From Mesorhabditis belari (lineage: Eukaryota; Nematoda; Chromadorea; Rhabditida; Rhabditidae), in assembly GCA_958450365.1 (NCBI GenBank), contig CAUEEP010000759.1, forward strand, positions 3,081,880 through 3,145,879: a stretch of DNA of 64,000 nt, written 5' to 3'. The position numbers and the translations under genes were made by a program. Positions 1 through 10,234 of this stretch are shown in pieces (position 1 is the stretch's first letter; the number at the start of each line of letters is the position of its first letter). The notes under the pieces were generated by a model. That model made no database searches. It was not told the DNA's origin and saw only the letters and a list, made by a program, of their open reading frames with translations.

Positions 1-2
1 AG

Positions 3-353
3 GGGACTCGAATCATCTCTGATGGATGGCGTGCATACCAAGGGCTTCTCACTGACCAAAATTACGATTTTGCATGGGTCAACCACTCGACAAATTTTGT
101 TTTGCCGAAAGATCCGACCGTGCACACGCAAACAATCGAGCGAATGTGGAAACCGTTTAAAGATATGAACAGACGTCGACACGGCACTCACGGCACCATC
201 GTGGATTCGTATATCGCTGAGGGATTGTGGCATCGCCTGCCGGAGTGAACGCCGGCATTGCCTGCCGGAGCGAATGCATTCGAGTCGATCATAGAGGACA
301 TCGTCAATTTTTGGTCCGCAGGGGCGAAAATGAAAACAATCCCTTTTTTATAG
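3..353 (+). pseudogene. Merlin / ISXO2-type DDE transposase, C-terminal fragment
   Basis: The frame opens before the window edge. It reads DGWRAY at about residues 7-12, then VNHSTNF, then HTQTIERMW with the likely catalytic Glu, then RRRHGTHGT. These are hallmarks of the IS1016/ISXO2-like transposases used by eukaryotic Merlin elements. An in-frame TGA at 246-248 breaks the ORF. Past it the same frame continues with a family-like tail (FESIIEDIVNFW) up to TAG at 351-353. A short duplication of the CCGGCATTGCCTGCCGGAG type lies around the stop. The copy is a decayed fragment; the N-terminal half is outside the window. A matching N-terminal relic lies at 60.4 kb on the other strand. Confidence 0.75.
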
Positions 354-386
354 TTAATTTGTGATTGCCAGAAAGGTTTTTGATTT

Positions 387-1655
387 GATTTGATTTGATT
401 ACTTTTGTTTTGGTTACTTTTCTTTTGGTTACTTTTGTTTGTTTTGCTTACTTTTGTTTTGGTTACTTTTCTTTTGGTTACTTTTATCTTGGTTACTTTT
501 ATCTTGGTTACTTTTGTTTCGGTTACTTTTGTTTTGGTTACTGTTTTGGGTACTTTTGTTTTGGTTACTTTTGTTTTGATTACTTTTGTTTTGGTTACTT
601 TTCTTTTGGTTACTTTTATCTTGGTTACTTTTGTTTCGGTTACTTTTGTTTTGGTTACTGTTTTGGGTACTTTTGTTTTGGTTACTTTTGTTTTGGTTAC
701 TTTCTTGGTCACTTTTATCCTGGTCACTTTTGTCTCGGTCACTTTGTTTTGGTCACTCCTTGGGCACCCTTTTGTTTTGGCCACTTTGTCTTGATCACTT
801 TTGTTTGGCCACTCTTCCTGGTCACTTTATCCTGGTCACTTTTGTTTCGGTCACTTTTGTTTTGGTCACTTTTTGGGCACCCCTTTTTTGGTCACTTTGT
901 CTTGGTCACTTTCCTGGTCACTTTTATCCTGGTCACTTTTGTTTCGGTCACTTTTGTTTTGGTCACTTTTGTTTTGGTCACTTTCCTTGGTCACTTTTTT
1001 TTGGTCACTTTTATCCTGGTCACTTTTATCCTGGTCACTTTTGTTCCGGTCACTTTTGTTTTGGTCACCGTTTTGGTCACTTTTGTTCTTTTCTCTGGTC
1101 ACTTTTATCCTGGTCACTTTGTTTCGGTCACTTTGTTTTGGTCACTTTTGGGCACCTTTTTCTTGGTCACTTTTGTTTGGCCACTTTCCTGGTCACTTTT
1201 ATCCTGGTCACTTTTGTCGGTTACTTTTGTTTTGGTTACTTTTGTTTTGGTTACTTTTCCTTTGGTTACTTTTGTTTTGGTTACTTTTATCTTGGTTACT
1301 TTTATCTTGGTCACTTTTTCCGGCCACTTTTGTTTTGGTCACCGTTTTGGTCACTTTTGTTTTGCTTACTTTTCTGGTCACTTTTCCTTTGGTCACTTTC
1401 TTGGTCACTTTTTTCCGGTCACTTTTGTTTTGGTTACTGTTTTTGGTTACTTTTGTTTTGGTTACTTTTGTCTTGGTTACTTTTATCTTGGTTACTTTTA
1501 TCTTGGTTACTTTTGTTTCGGTTACTTTTGTTTTGGTTACTGTTTTGGTTACTTTTGTTTTGGTTACTTTTCTTTTAGTTACTTTTGTTTTGCTTACTTT
1601 TGTTTCGGTTAATTTTGTTTTGGTTACTTTTCTTTTGGTTACTTCGTTTACATTT
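387..1655. repeat. 15-bp minisatellite, about 1.27 kb
   Basis: The array is built from a 15-bp unit TTTTGTTTTGGTTAC with variants (TTTTATCTTGGTTAC, TTTTATCCTGGTCAC). Because 15 is a multiple of 3, long open frames run on both strands (Phe/Leu/Val-rich on +, Lys/Thr/Val-rich on -), but I see no sign of a real protein. The middle part (about 700-1330) uses GGTCAC and the two flanks use GGTTAC, so the array has internal domains. Confidence 0.9.
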
Positions 1656-1710
1656 CTTTCGTTGTTATGATCAATTATACTATTAATGAATAATTTTTTA
1701 GGTAGCCATT

Positions 1711-1775
1711 TGTTCGTTCGGGATTGTGAAGCGTTGTTCGGGATTATGGAGCGTTGTTCGGGATTGTGGAACGCA
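1711..1775. repeat. Three-copy tandem repeat of about 22 bp
   Basis: The unit GCGTTGTTCGGGATTGTGGA repeats about three times with one or two changes. No coding meaning is seen. Confidence 0.6.
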
Positions 1776-2169
1776 AAAAAAGGCGACCGATCGGGAAGGT
1801 AGAGGTAGGTTTGGTGTTAGATATTTAAGTCACTTTTGTGATCTAATATAAAGGTTGTGAAAATAACGAATAACGAATAGAATTCGCGGATTTTATGGTG
1901 GTAGTTTGTATAATATACACTCTGTCAAAAAATTATAGACGCACCCTGTTTTTTGCTAGTTAAGAGCCGGATATAAGTGCTAGTCCAGTGAAAAGTATTT
2001 TTTTAGTTTCTTTATTGTAAAAAAAACAACCCATGCAAAATTTCAAGTCATTTCACTCATCCAAAGTACTTTATCGTACAAAAAACGTTTTAACAGCCGT
2101 CAAAAAATTATAGACGCACTTTTCTTTATCAAGGAAAAGTTAACAGAAATAAAAATAACAACACAAACC

Positions 2170-2613
2170 AAATAAATTAATAATGCGTGGCCCCTCCTTG
2201 CTTTAGTCCAACTTCAAAAAGACGCCTCGGCATCGAAGAGACAAATAAATTAATAATGTGTGGCCCCTCCTTGCTTTAGTCCAACTTCAAAAAGACGCCT
2301 CGGCATCGAAGAGACAAATAAATTAATAATGTGTGGCCCCTCCTTGCTTTAGTCCAACTTCAAAAAGACGCCTCGGCATCGAAGAGACAAATAAATTAAT
2401 AATGCGTGGCCCCTCCTTGCTTTAGTCCAACTTCAAAAAAGACGCCTCGGCATCGAAGAGACAAATAAATTAATAATGCGTGGCCCCTCCTTGCTTTAGT
2501 CCAACTTCAAAAAGACGCCTCGGCATCGAAGAGACAAATAAATTAATAATGCGTGGCCCCTCCTTGCTTTAGTCCAACTTCAAAAAGACGCCTCGGCATC
2601 GAAGAGACAAATA
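2170..2613. repeat. 73-bp tandem repeat, about six copies
   Basis: The unit starts AAATAAATTAATAATG(C/T)GTGG and ends in CTCGGCATCGAAGAGAC. Copies are almost identical, apart from a C/T change and one extra A in a run. A further, partly altered copy lies beyond the inserted MITE at 3129-3212, so the MITE has split the array. Confidence 0.85.
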
Positions 2614-3134
2614 TTAGGTTGATGCAAAAGTCTTTTTCATTTTTTTCGTACTTCCGTTAAAAAGTAACAAATGCACCAATTGAACAACGGTTTATTGCAT
2701 TCGAAAGGCCAATTATTTTTCTGCAAAATGACATTAAAACGAGTTTAAAATGTCTTGTGTCTAGATTTTTTTGAGAGCCTGAAGTCGGGTAGTCAAAAAA
2801 GGCGACGGCTCGATGATGCATTTTAGACGCTTTAGCTAAGGAAACCAATCTTGATGTTAATAAATAAAAGATAGAGCACAAAAAGTTAGATATTTTTTCA
2901 GATTTTCAGAGAAATTGATTCAGCCAATTTCTTTATAGAGGTTTTTATAGATTTTTATGAAAAACCCGTTTTCACTCTCGAATTTGCTTGAAAGTGAACC
3001 CAAATTGACTTAAAAAGATGGGAAATTGAACAATAAACACTTTTCATTTAGAGCAAACCATATGTTAATTGATGACTTTGTTATTTTTCAAAAGAAGTAC
3101 GAAAAAAATGAAAAAGACTTTTGCATCAACCTAA
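2614..3134. mobile_element. Mariner-type MITE, 521 bp
   Basis: The ends TTAGGTTGATGCAAAAGTC and the matching reverse complement at 3112-3134 form an inverted repeat of about 40 bp, flanked by TA. The TTAGGTTG...CAACCTAA ends resemble those of the mariner at 6.9-8.2 kb. No transposase is encoded. Confidence 0.8.
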
Positions 3135-3441
3135 TAAATTAATAATGCGTGGCCCCTCCTTGCTTTAGTCCAACTTCAAAAGTCTTTTTGTCTCGGCATC
3201 GAAGAGACAATGACTTGAAATTTTGCATGAGTTGTTTTTTTTACAATAAAGAAACTAAAAAAATACTTTTCACTGGACTAGCACATATGTCCGGCTCTAA
3301 ACTAGCAAAAAACAGGGTGCGTCTATAATTTTTTGACAGAGTGTATATTATACAAACTACCACCATAAAATCCGCGAATTCTATTCGTTATTCGTTATTT
3401 TCACAACCTTTATATCAGATCACAAAAGTGACTTAAATATC

Positions 3442-3530
3442 ATATGTAGCGCTGTCAAAATTTGCGATAATCCCCCGGAGAATCCTTCCGCTCCCCCCGA
3501 TATTGGAAAAGTACCGCTCTTTCTAATAGA
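3442..3530. repeat. Sequence shared with 60.29-60.36 kb
   Basis: CATATGTAGCGCTGTCAAAA followed by GATAATCC and CCGCTCCCCCCGATA recurs in inverted orientation at about 60295-60355, next to the Merlin-type N-terminal relic. It may be a terminal or subterminal part of that transposon family. That is inference from two copies. Confidence 0.45.
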
Positions 3531-3591
3531 AAAAGAAATAATAGTTATTTAGTTATTTAGTTATTTACAAATAGTTATTTAGTTATTTATA

Positions 3592-4104
3592 TGTCGTAGC
3601 CGATTATGAATGAAATTTTTTGGCAAATCTTTCTAGTAGAGCAACCCTTTAATGTATGAGGACAATATTATATCAACTTGTAGCGAATTCAGTTCTGCGT
3701 CGATTGGTACCAAATTTGTGAGTTTAGGTTAAAAATTGCCGGCGCTACAACGTTTCATTCAAAATCGGCGGGACCCCCGTAGCCGATTATGAATGAGTGG
3801 GTCTAGGAGCGTCCAACCATCAAGTTTTTGGTATCATTCAACGCAGAATCATTAATAATTATGTTAAATTTTTTAAATTAGAAAGATTGAATGAAAAGAA
3901 AAAAAATTAGAGCAAAAAACTGTTTGTTCAAGAGAAAACTTTGAAGCCCCATAATTTTTTTTCTTTTTATCCAATCTTTCTAATTTAAAAAATTTAACAT
4001 AATTATTAATGATTCTGCGTTGAATGATACTAAATATTTGATGGTTGGACGCTCCTAGACCCACTCATTCATAATCGGCTGAAATTCATAATCGGCTACG
4101 ACAA
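3592..4104. mobile_element. Foldback element, about 513 bp
   Basis: The outer ends GTCGTAGCCGATTATGAATG and its complement at 4085-4104 frame a second, longer inverted repeat (about 3773-3895 against 3963-4081) that includes GTGGGTCTAGGAGCGTCCAA. No transposase ORF is present. Confidence 0.7.
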
Positions 4105-4508
4105 ATAAATAGTTATTTATTTATTTATTATTAAATAAATCAATTTAATAGAAAGCTTTTAAAGCTTTTAAACTAGAAATAATAGTTAGAGCGTTGTTTA
4201 AAATGGAAAACTCTTTATCTTAGGTGGTGCGCTTAAGAATTGTACGCAAAACGCATTGTACGCGTAAATTTTTAGCTTTATCTGACTTTATCTGACTTTT
4301 AACGGCTAATTTTAAGTGAAAAGAACCGATGAACGAATTTTAATCAGTGAATTTGTTGTTTTTAAACGAATTTTCAAATGAACAGCTAAATAAATTTGAA
4401 ATATTAATACGACTTTCGTTTTTTCTATAAAACTTTCTATAAAACTATCGTAATTTCTCATTCTTTCAACAAAATACGAAAAAAAAGCGGAAGTAACTAG
4501 AGGAACTG

Positions 4509-4637
4509 GAGGAAGTTGGGGAAATTTGGAAGCCGTTCAAGCAGAGAGAATTTCTCAATTTCATTTTCATCCAAAAAAAAAGGGTTGAACTTTTGAACTT
4601 TTATGAAAATCTTTGAAGATTTCCCCAACTTCCTCCA
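4509..4637. repeat. Inverted repeat with GGAGGAAGTTGGGGAAAT arms
   Basis: GGAGGAAGTTGGGGAAAT near 4511 is matched by ATTTCCCCAACTTCCTCC near 4618. The intervening 90 bp contain an A-rich tract. The surrounding 4105-4900 holds no convincing gene. Confidence 0.5.
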
Positions 4638-4910
4638 GAAGATTAATCCAAAATCAAGTCGAGTTGATTTCAAATCCAAAATTACATTTATTTATCCAAT
4701 TTTTGGGCATAAAGAAGCCGCACCGGAGGAGGGCAGGGGCGGAGGGGGAAAGTGGGGGCACATCCGCGCGAAAATCCCTTTTCTATTTTTGCCTTTCTAA
4801 ACATTTCTAACCCTTTCTAACAATTTTCTGCCTTATTTAGTATTTCCTTTATTTAGTATTTCTTTTATTTAGTATTTCTTTTATTTAGTACTTGCTTTAT
4901 TTCCCTTATT

Positions 4911-4962
4911 AGTAGCCGACCGGATAGGAGTCTTGTCTCCTAGGTTCGATCCCAGCGGCTAG
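4911..4962 (+). tRNA. tRNA-like sequence lacking a D arm
   Basis: TAGCCG pairs with CGGCTA as a 6-bp acceptor-like stem. Between them lie a hairpin AGGAG-TCTTGT-CTCCT and a B-box-like AGGTTCGATCCC. No D arm or A box is visible. It may be a deleted tRNA pseudogene or a minimal tRNA-like fold. Confidence 0.35.
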
Positions 4963-5139
4963 GAAAGATTGGTTCTTTTTCCTAGTTTGGTTCTTTGTTC
5001 TAGTTTGGTTCTTTTTCCCAGTTTGGTTCTTTTTCCCATGGTTTTCTTTTCTTAACAACATTCGGGTAATATGGGTAATTAGGGGTAAAAATCTCCTCCT
5101 TTTTAATTGTAATTCATTATTCGTGGGCGAATCAATATA

Positions 5140-5425
5140 CCGTATTTCTTCGAATAGAAGACCGGGTAAAGAGTATCATCGCGTACTCCTGCGTAGCAGC
5201 CCTTTTTAACATTTCTTTTCTGCATAAAAGCTTTCAATCAAGTGCTATAGAGCTGGAAAATGGCTCAAAAATCTGTTAGCTCATGTGGTATTTTTTGAGT
5301 CATTTTCCAGCCCTATAGCACTTCATTGAAAGCTTTTATGCAGAAAAGAAATGTTAAAAAGGACTGCTACGCAGGGGTACGCGATGATACTCTTTACCCG
5401 GTCTTCTATTCGAAGAAATACGGTA
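5140..5425. mobile_element. Foldback MITE, copy A of a two-copy family
   Basis: The element is an almost complete hairpin beginning CCGTATTTCTTCGAATAGAAG and ending with its complement. TA lies on the left and after GAAATACGG on the right. The arms include CTTTCAATCAAGTGCTATAG. A second copy is at 49834-50108 in the gro-1 intron. It is non-coding. Confidence 0.8.
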
Positions 5426-5519
5426 CTTTTCGATCTCGCGCGGATTTGGGAGGATCAATGAAATGTGCAGAAAACCCTCAAAAATTCTTTCTTAATCGAT
5501 TTTCTGGCTTAGATTTTGC

Positions 5520-5800
5520 GTGAAATTAAGTGAAATTAAGTGAAATTTGATGTTTTTATGTGAAAATTGATGTTTTTTATGTGAAATTTGATATTTTTAT
5601 ATCAAAATTGACATTTCTATCTCAAAATTGACGTTTCTATATCAAAATTGTTGAATTTTATATCAAAATTGACATTTCTATATCAAAATTGACACTTTTA
5701 GATCAAAATTTTGAATTTTATATCAAAATTGACACTTTTAGATCAAAATTTCAAATTTTATTTCAAAATTGACATTTTTATGTCAAAAATTTCCAATATT
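5520..5800. repeat. AT-rich repeat of about 20 bp
   Basis: Variants of TATCAAAATTGACATTTCTA recur about ten times, preceded by GTGAAATTAA-like short repeats. No gene is seen in 5430-6900. Confidence 0.65.
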
Positions 5801-6104
5801 CACTTAATCCTTTTTTCATTTTTCATTTTTTTCATTTGTTTTTCTCTTCAAATTTTCCATTTTCAGACCCAATGATGGGTCTGATTTCCGGCCAAAAGTC
5901 TCTCTTTCTTTGTCCCTTTTCTCTTAAAAACCAAAAAAGAAAGGGTTATCGACGATTTGTCGAACAAATTGTACAAGAAATTTCTATTTTTCGATCAATT
6001 CTATAGCTTTTTCTCGGTTAAACTATCCAGTACCTTTAGCTACAGTTTACAGTACTGAAACCAGTCTAGAAAAGCGCCATTTTTCATCCCTTTGACTACA
6101 ATAA

Positions 6105-6690
6105 TCCACATTTTTGACCATTCTAACCATTTTTAGCTATTTTTAACCATTTTTAGCTATTTTTAACCATTCCTGACCATTTCTGACCTTTTTAACCAAT
6201 TTGGGCCATTTTTTGATCATTTTAGGCCATTTTTGACCATTCTTAACCTTTTTTGGCTATATTTAACCATTTCTGACCTTTTTGACCCTTTCTAACCAAT
6301 TTTGACCATTTTTGACCCTTTTAACCACTTTCAACCTAATTTTTGACTATTTTTGACCATTTCTGACCTTTTTTTTGAGATTTTTTAACCATTTTAACCA
6401 TTTTTGGCTATTTTTAATGATTTTTTGACCCTTTTTTGGCTATTTTTAACCATTTCTAACCATTTCTAACCATTTCTAACCATTTCTGTTCTTTTTTAAC
6501 CAATTTTGACCATTTTTTTGACCATTTTGGACCATTTTTGACCCTTTTAGCCACTTTTAACCTAATTTTTGACTATTTTTGCCCATTTCTGACCTTTTTT
6601 TTTGACCATTTTTTGGCCATTTTATCCATTTCTGACCTTTTTTTAACCAATTATGCCCATTTTTAACCATTTTGACCTTTTTTTAACGAA
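6105..6690. repeat. Degenerate CCATTTTTGACCATTTTT repeat
   Basis: The tract has a rough period of about 9-10 bp (CCATTTCTGACC, CCATTTTTAACC). It is low complexity and has no ORF. Confidence 0.65.
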
Positions 6691-6789
6691 TCCTCAAACT
6701 TTTCTTCGAACCAGAGCCTCTTTTTTGTGTTACAGTCCCTTTCGATACAGCAATTTAGTACTATAATCATTCTAGTGCCCTGAAAAAAT

Positions 6790-6912
6790 TTAGATCCTTT
6801 ATAGTTCCTATTTAGTTCCTTTATAGTTCCTTTATAGTTCCTTTATAGTTCCTTCATAGTTCCTTCATAGTTCTTATTCAGTTCCCTTATAGTTCCTTGA
6901 TAGTTCCATTAT
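6790..6912. repeat. 12-bp repeat TAGTTCCTTTA
   Basis: About nine copies of TAGTTCCTTTA-like units run up to the mariner insertion. The pattern resumes after it (8181 onward, ATAGTTCCATTATAG), so the transposon entered this array. Confidence 0.7.
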
Positions 6913-6913
6913 A

Positions 6914-8178
6914 TTAGGTTGGCAAAAAAGAAATGCGCGTTTTCGTTAAAAGTTTATTTTATTATAAAAACAAGATAACAATACATTAATCCAAAAGGTA
7001 TTCGCCATCTGCATCAATGACTTGTCGCCAACGTTCAGGCAGAGAATGGATGCCCTTCTTGAAGAACTCGACCGGCTGCGACTCGAAGAAGTTGGACACC
7101 CAAATTTAGACCTCGTCGCGGTTCTTGAACTTTTTCTCGGCCAAGGAGTGGTGCATTGATCGGAACAGATGGTAGTCGGAAGGCGCCAATTCTGGGCTGT
7201 ATGGCGGATGAGGCAGGACTTCCCAGCCCATTTCTTCAATTTTCTGCTGGGTGATTTTTGCGACATGCGGCCGAGCGTTGTCGTGAAGGGATTTTGTCGA
7301 CGCCGTATCCACACCTTGACGTCGCAGCGCCTGGTCCACGCGGTCCAATTGGCCTGGGTAGAGGTTCGCCGTAACTGTTTGACCCGAATCCAGAACCTCA
7401 AAGTACACCAGGCCTTTACTGTTCCACCAAACACAAAGCATCACCTTTTTTCCGTGGATGTCCGGTTTTGGAGTCGGTTTTGGAGCTTCGCCGGGGTCCA
7501 ACCACTGCCGCTTTCTTGCTGCGTTGTCGTATTGGATCCACTTCTCATCCGACGTAACAATGGAGTCGAAAAACCCACTGTTCTTGGCGCGGTGAGTGAG
7601 AATTCCGGCGATTGCGATGCGTGTCGCCTTGTTTGCGTCGGATAGCTTATGCGGTACCCATTTTCCGCATCTATTCGTCTTGCCCATCCCATGCGGATGG
7701 TTCTCAATGGTGGCATGCGTGCAGCCGAACTGTTCTGCCAGGTCGCGAGTGGTTTGGCGTGGATCCGACTCAATGGCTTCCTTCAATGCGTCATTGTCGA
7801 TGATTTGAGGTCGACTCCCGTGTTTTTGGTCTTCCAAGCTTTCGTCGCCGTCTCGGAAGCGCTGGAACCATCGTTTACACTGACTTTCGGATAGAGCATC
7901 TTCGTCAAACACTTGAGATAGAGCGCGATGAGCTTGAGCAGCCGATTTGCCTTGCTTAAATTCATACCACAAGCAGGCCCGCAAGCGAAATTTTTGGTCC
8001 GACATTTTCTAAACACTCTTTCTTGTAAAAAACAAAGTAAACATAGACAAATTATATATCAAACGATGCGCAAGAACACGCTCTTTCCAATAGAATAAAC
8101 TATTTTTAAAAAAATCTTTTACTGTGAATAAAATACAAATCAACAAACACGACGCTCATTTCTTTTTTGCCAACCTAA
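6914..8178 (-). mobile_element. Mariner transposon, 1265 bp, TA-flanked
   Basis: The terminal inverted repeats TTAGGTTGGCAAAAAAGAAA and its complement lie at both ends, each flanked by TA. The element encodes one transposase on the minus strand. Both ends are intact, so the insertion is probably recent. Confidence 0.93.
6986..8005 (-). pseudogene. Mariner (DD34D) transposase with one in-frame stop
   Basis: The frame of 340 codons encodes a mariner transposase that would cut and paste the surrounding element at TA sites. An N-terminal helix-turn-helix region is visible (LRACLWYEFKQGKSAAQAHR, then a WFQRFRDGD motif). The linker motif WVPHKL follows. The three catalytic aspartates appear in TSDEKW, HDNARPH and the D of PSDYHLF after YSPELA, the last pair at mariner spacing. 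A single TAA (7106-7108) falls after residue 299, 40 codons before the natural end. The downstream frame still reads the normal FFESQP...GIHSLPERW tail. So it is a one-mutation pseudogene, or the truncated 299-aa form retains the catalytic core. Confidence 0.9.
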
Positions 8179-8879
8179 TAGTTCCATTATAGTTTTTTCA
8201 ACCATTTTCCATTTTTAATTCAATTTCATCCCCTACCTACTTTAGTACGCTCAAATCTTCTCGTCTTTTTTAAGTCAATTTCACCTTCCCTGCGTTGATA
8301 AGTACTCAGAAACTGCAAAAAAACCCACCTACGTCTTTTCAGTTCATTTTTTTTCTGCAAACGCCTTTTGAATGAATATTTTATTAATATGTGAAGATGG
8401 AAATGATGGAAAACTTTGAGGAAAACGGAGAATCGATTTTTAGACTTTTTAGACTTTTGGAAACTTCTAAAAAACATCTTTTGAGTCATTTCTTCAACTT
8501 GCAAATATCAAAATTTCTTGACTATAAGAGATTTTTAATCTTTTAGATCGAATTTTATTCTTTAGTACTTAAGTGAGAGATCTAGTGCCATCTGCCTTGT
8601 TTTAAAGGTCATTTTTAGACCTGGACAAGTTTCGCTTGGCTAGATTACTGCTAGATTTAGACCTGGCTTCTGGTTTGGTCTGAATTGCAGGCCTTAGAAT
8701 AGCACTGGTTGCTAGGAATAATGCTAGAAATAGCGCTAAGAATATTGCTAAGAAAGTTCTTTTACAAAATTGATAAAAAGCTAGATCGCAATTTGAAGTT
8801 TTGATTTTGGGGCTTGATTTTACTGTAAAGCCAAGGTCTCTTGGCTACAGTAAGCCGAGAGAAAGCTTGGCTAGGCTAT

Positions 8880-9160
8880 GGTAACTGGCTTATTGTAGTC
8901 TGGCCTTGTAGTCTAGCCTTCTAGCTTGGCCTTGTAGTCTGGCCTTCTAGCTTGACCTTCTAGCTTGGCCTTCTAGTCTGGCCTTCTAGTCTGGCCTTCT
9001 GGCCTAGCCTTCTAGCCTGGCCTTCTAGCTTGGCCTTCTACTCTGGCCTTGTAGTCTGGCCTTCTAGCCTAGCCTTCTAGCCTAGCCTTCTAGCCTAGCC
9101 TTCTAGCTTGCCCTTCTAGCCTAGCCTTCCAGCCTAGCCTTCTAGCCTGGCTTACTGTAG
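8880..9160. repeat. Repeat TAGCCTAGCCTTC, about 11 bp
   Basis: Variants of TCTAGCCTGGCCT run for about 280 bp. 8180-8880 holds no gene that I can support. Confidence 0.75.
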
Positions 9161-9282
9161 CACCAGGTTTGACCACCTTTTCCTACAGACTTCATTGCAG
9201 ATTTGAACCTTCAGGAGCCGGGGCTAGTTTGAATTACTTGAAGATTAGCCACTTTTCCACCACCCCGGGGAGAGATTGCTAT

Positions 9283-9362
9283 GGCCGAGTGGCTAAGAGC
9301 CCTGTATCTGAGTCGGAAGTTAGTCAAGGGGTCAACAGTTCAACCCCGCTCTTCGCTTTTTG
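9283..9362 (+). tRNA. tRNA-Ser/Leu-like pseudogene
   Basis: TATGGCCGAGTGGCTAAGAG is a good A box of the Ser/Leu type and GTTCAACCCCG is B-box-like. The T stem and acceptor stem do not pair properly (GGGGT..CAACAGTTCAACCCC forms an oversize hairpin). It is a decayed or chimeric tRNA. Confidence 0.4.
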
Positions 9363-9764
9363 GTTCTTTTTTCAACTTTTGTTTTTCTTTCCTCATCTCT
9401 TTCCTTAACGGTTGAGTGTTAAGAGTTGTGCTTGTATATTCTTTGTGCCACATTAATCTTGTAGATAGATCTTGTGAATAGATGTATAGAAGAGATTTAT
9501 TATCCCAGGGCAAAGTTCGCTCTCGATTCTCTATTTCAGCCGATTTCTCCATTTGATAAATGGAGAAATGTTTTTTTGTCATCCCCTCGTTTTTTTTTTT
9601 GATTTTGCAACATGTTTAGAGTTTAGAATGAGACAGAAAAGATGGAAAGATTTAGAGAAATGAATGGAGAGAGATGAGAGATGAGAAAAGTGGAAATTTG
9701 ATGCAAAGAGGAGCAACAGTCGGTGAGTTGGAGAAAGGGGAGAAAGGGGGGAGGGGTACTTGTA

Positions 9765-9840
9765 TTGCTGAGGCTGGACTGGGCTAGGGATGGACTGGGC
9801 TGGGCTGGGGATGGACTGGGCTAGAGATGGACTGGGGGTT
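9765..9840. repeat. Short repeat GGACTGGGCT
   Basis: About six copies of GATGGACTGGGCT-like units. No gene is supported between 9400 and 10230. Confidence 0.5.
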
Positions 9841-10234
9841 CCCACTTGTACGTCCTAATCCCAGCCTCTCTCTTTCACAGAGTCACTCCCCCCAATTCCT
9901 TTTTATAGCTCTTTCAAACACTTTCCCCATTCAACTTTCCCCGTGCAACCAATCGTGACCTTGTCCACTTTTGTGTTGCCTCTTTCCTAGTCTTGTAGAC
10001 CGTGAAAGGCGTTTGGAATCAGTACAATAGAAAGAATGGAAAAAGAAAGAACTACAACAAAATCTACAATTCTAGGAAAAGCTAGGCTACAGTTTGCTTT
10101 GTAAAAATTGCTAGTAAAGTGTCAGACTAGACTAAACCAGATTAAATCAGTCCAAACTAAACTAGCACTAAGCCAATGTCTTTGTACTACTTGTACTATT
10201 GTTCTGACACTGTTAGATCAGTGTCTGATACTCC

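Larger units (their letters stand above)
1821..3441. mobile_element. Nested palindromic composite with a Tc1-like core
   Basis: The outer arms 1821-1917 and 3344-3441 are near-perfect inverted repeats. Between them sits 1918-3343, which begins CACTCTGTCAAAAAATTATA and ends with the reverse complement, flanked by TA on both sides as in Tc1/mariner elements. The inner inverted repeat continues to about 2060 / 3205. A second copy of GTCAAAAAATTATAGACGCAC lies at about 2097, like a subterminal transposase-binding repeat. There is no transposase ORF inside; the cargo is a tandem array plus a second MITE. It is a non-autonomous element. Confidence 0.75.

Noticed and set aside
395..1670. Long open frames of 289-405 aa over the 15-bp array
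   Set aside because: A repeat unit that is a multiple of three keeps frames open on both strands at once; the products are Phe/Leu/Val or Lys/Thr polymers without splice or start context.
7169..7645. 158-aa frame on the plus strand opposite the mariner transposase
   Set aside because: It is a shadow of the GC-richer transposase coding strand; no family is recognisable.
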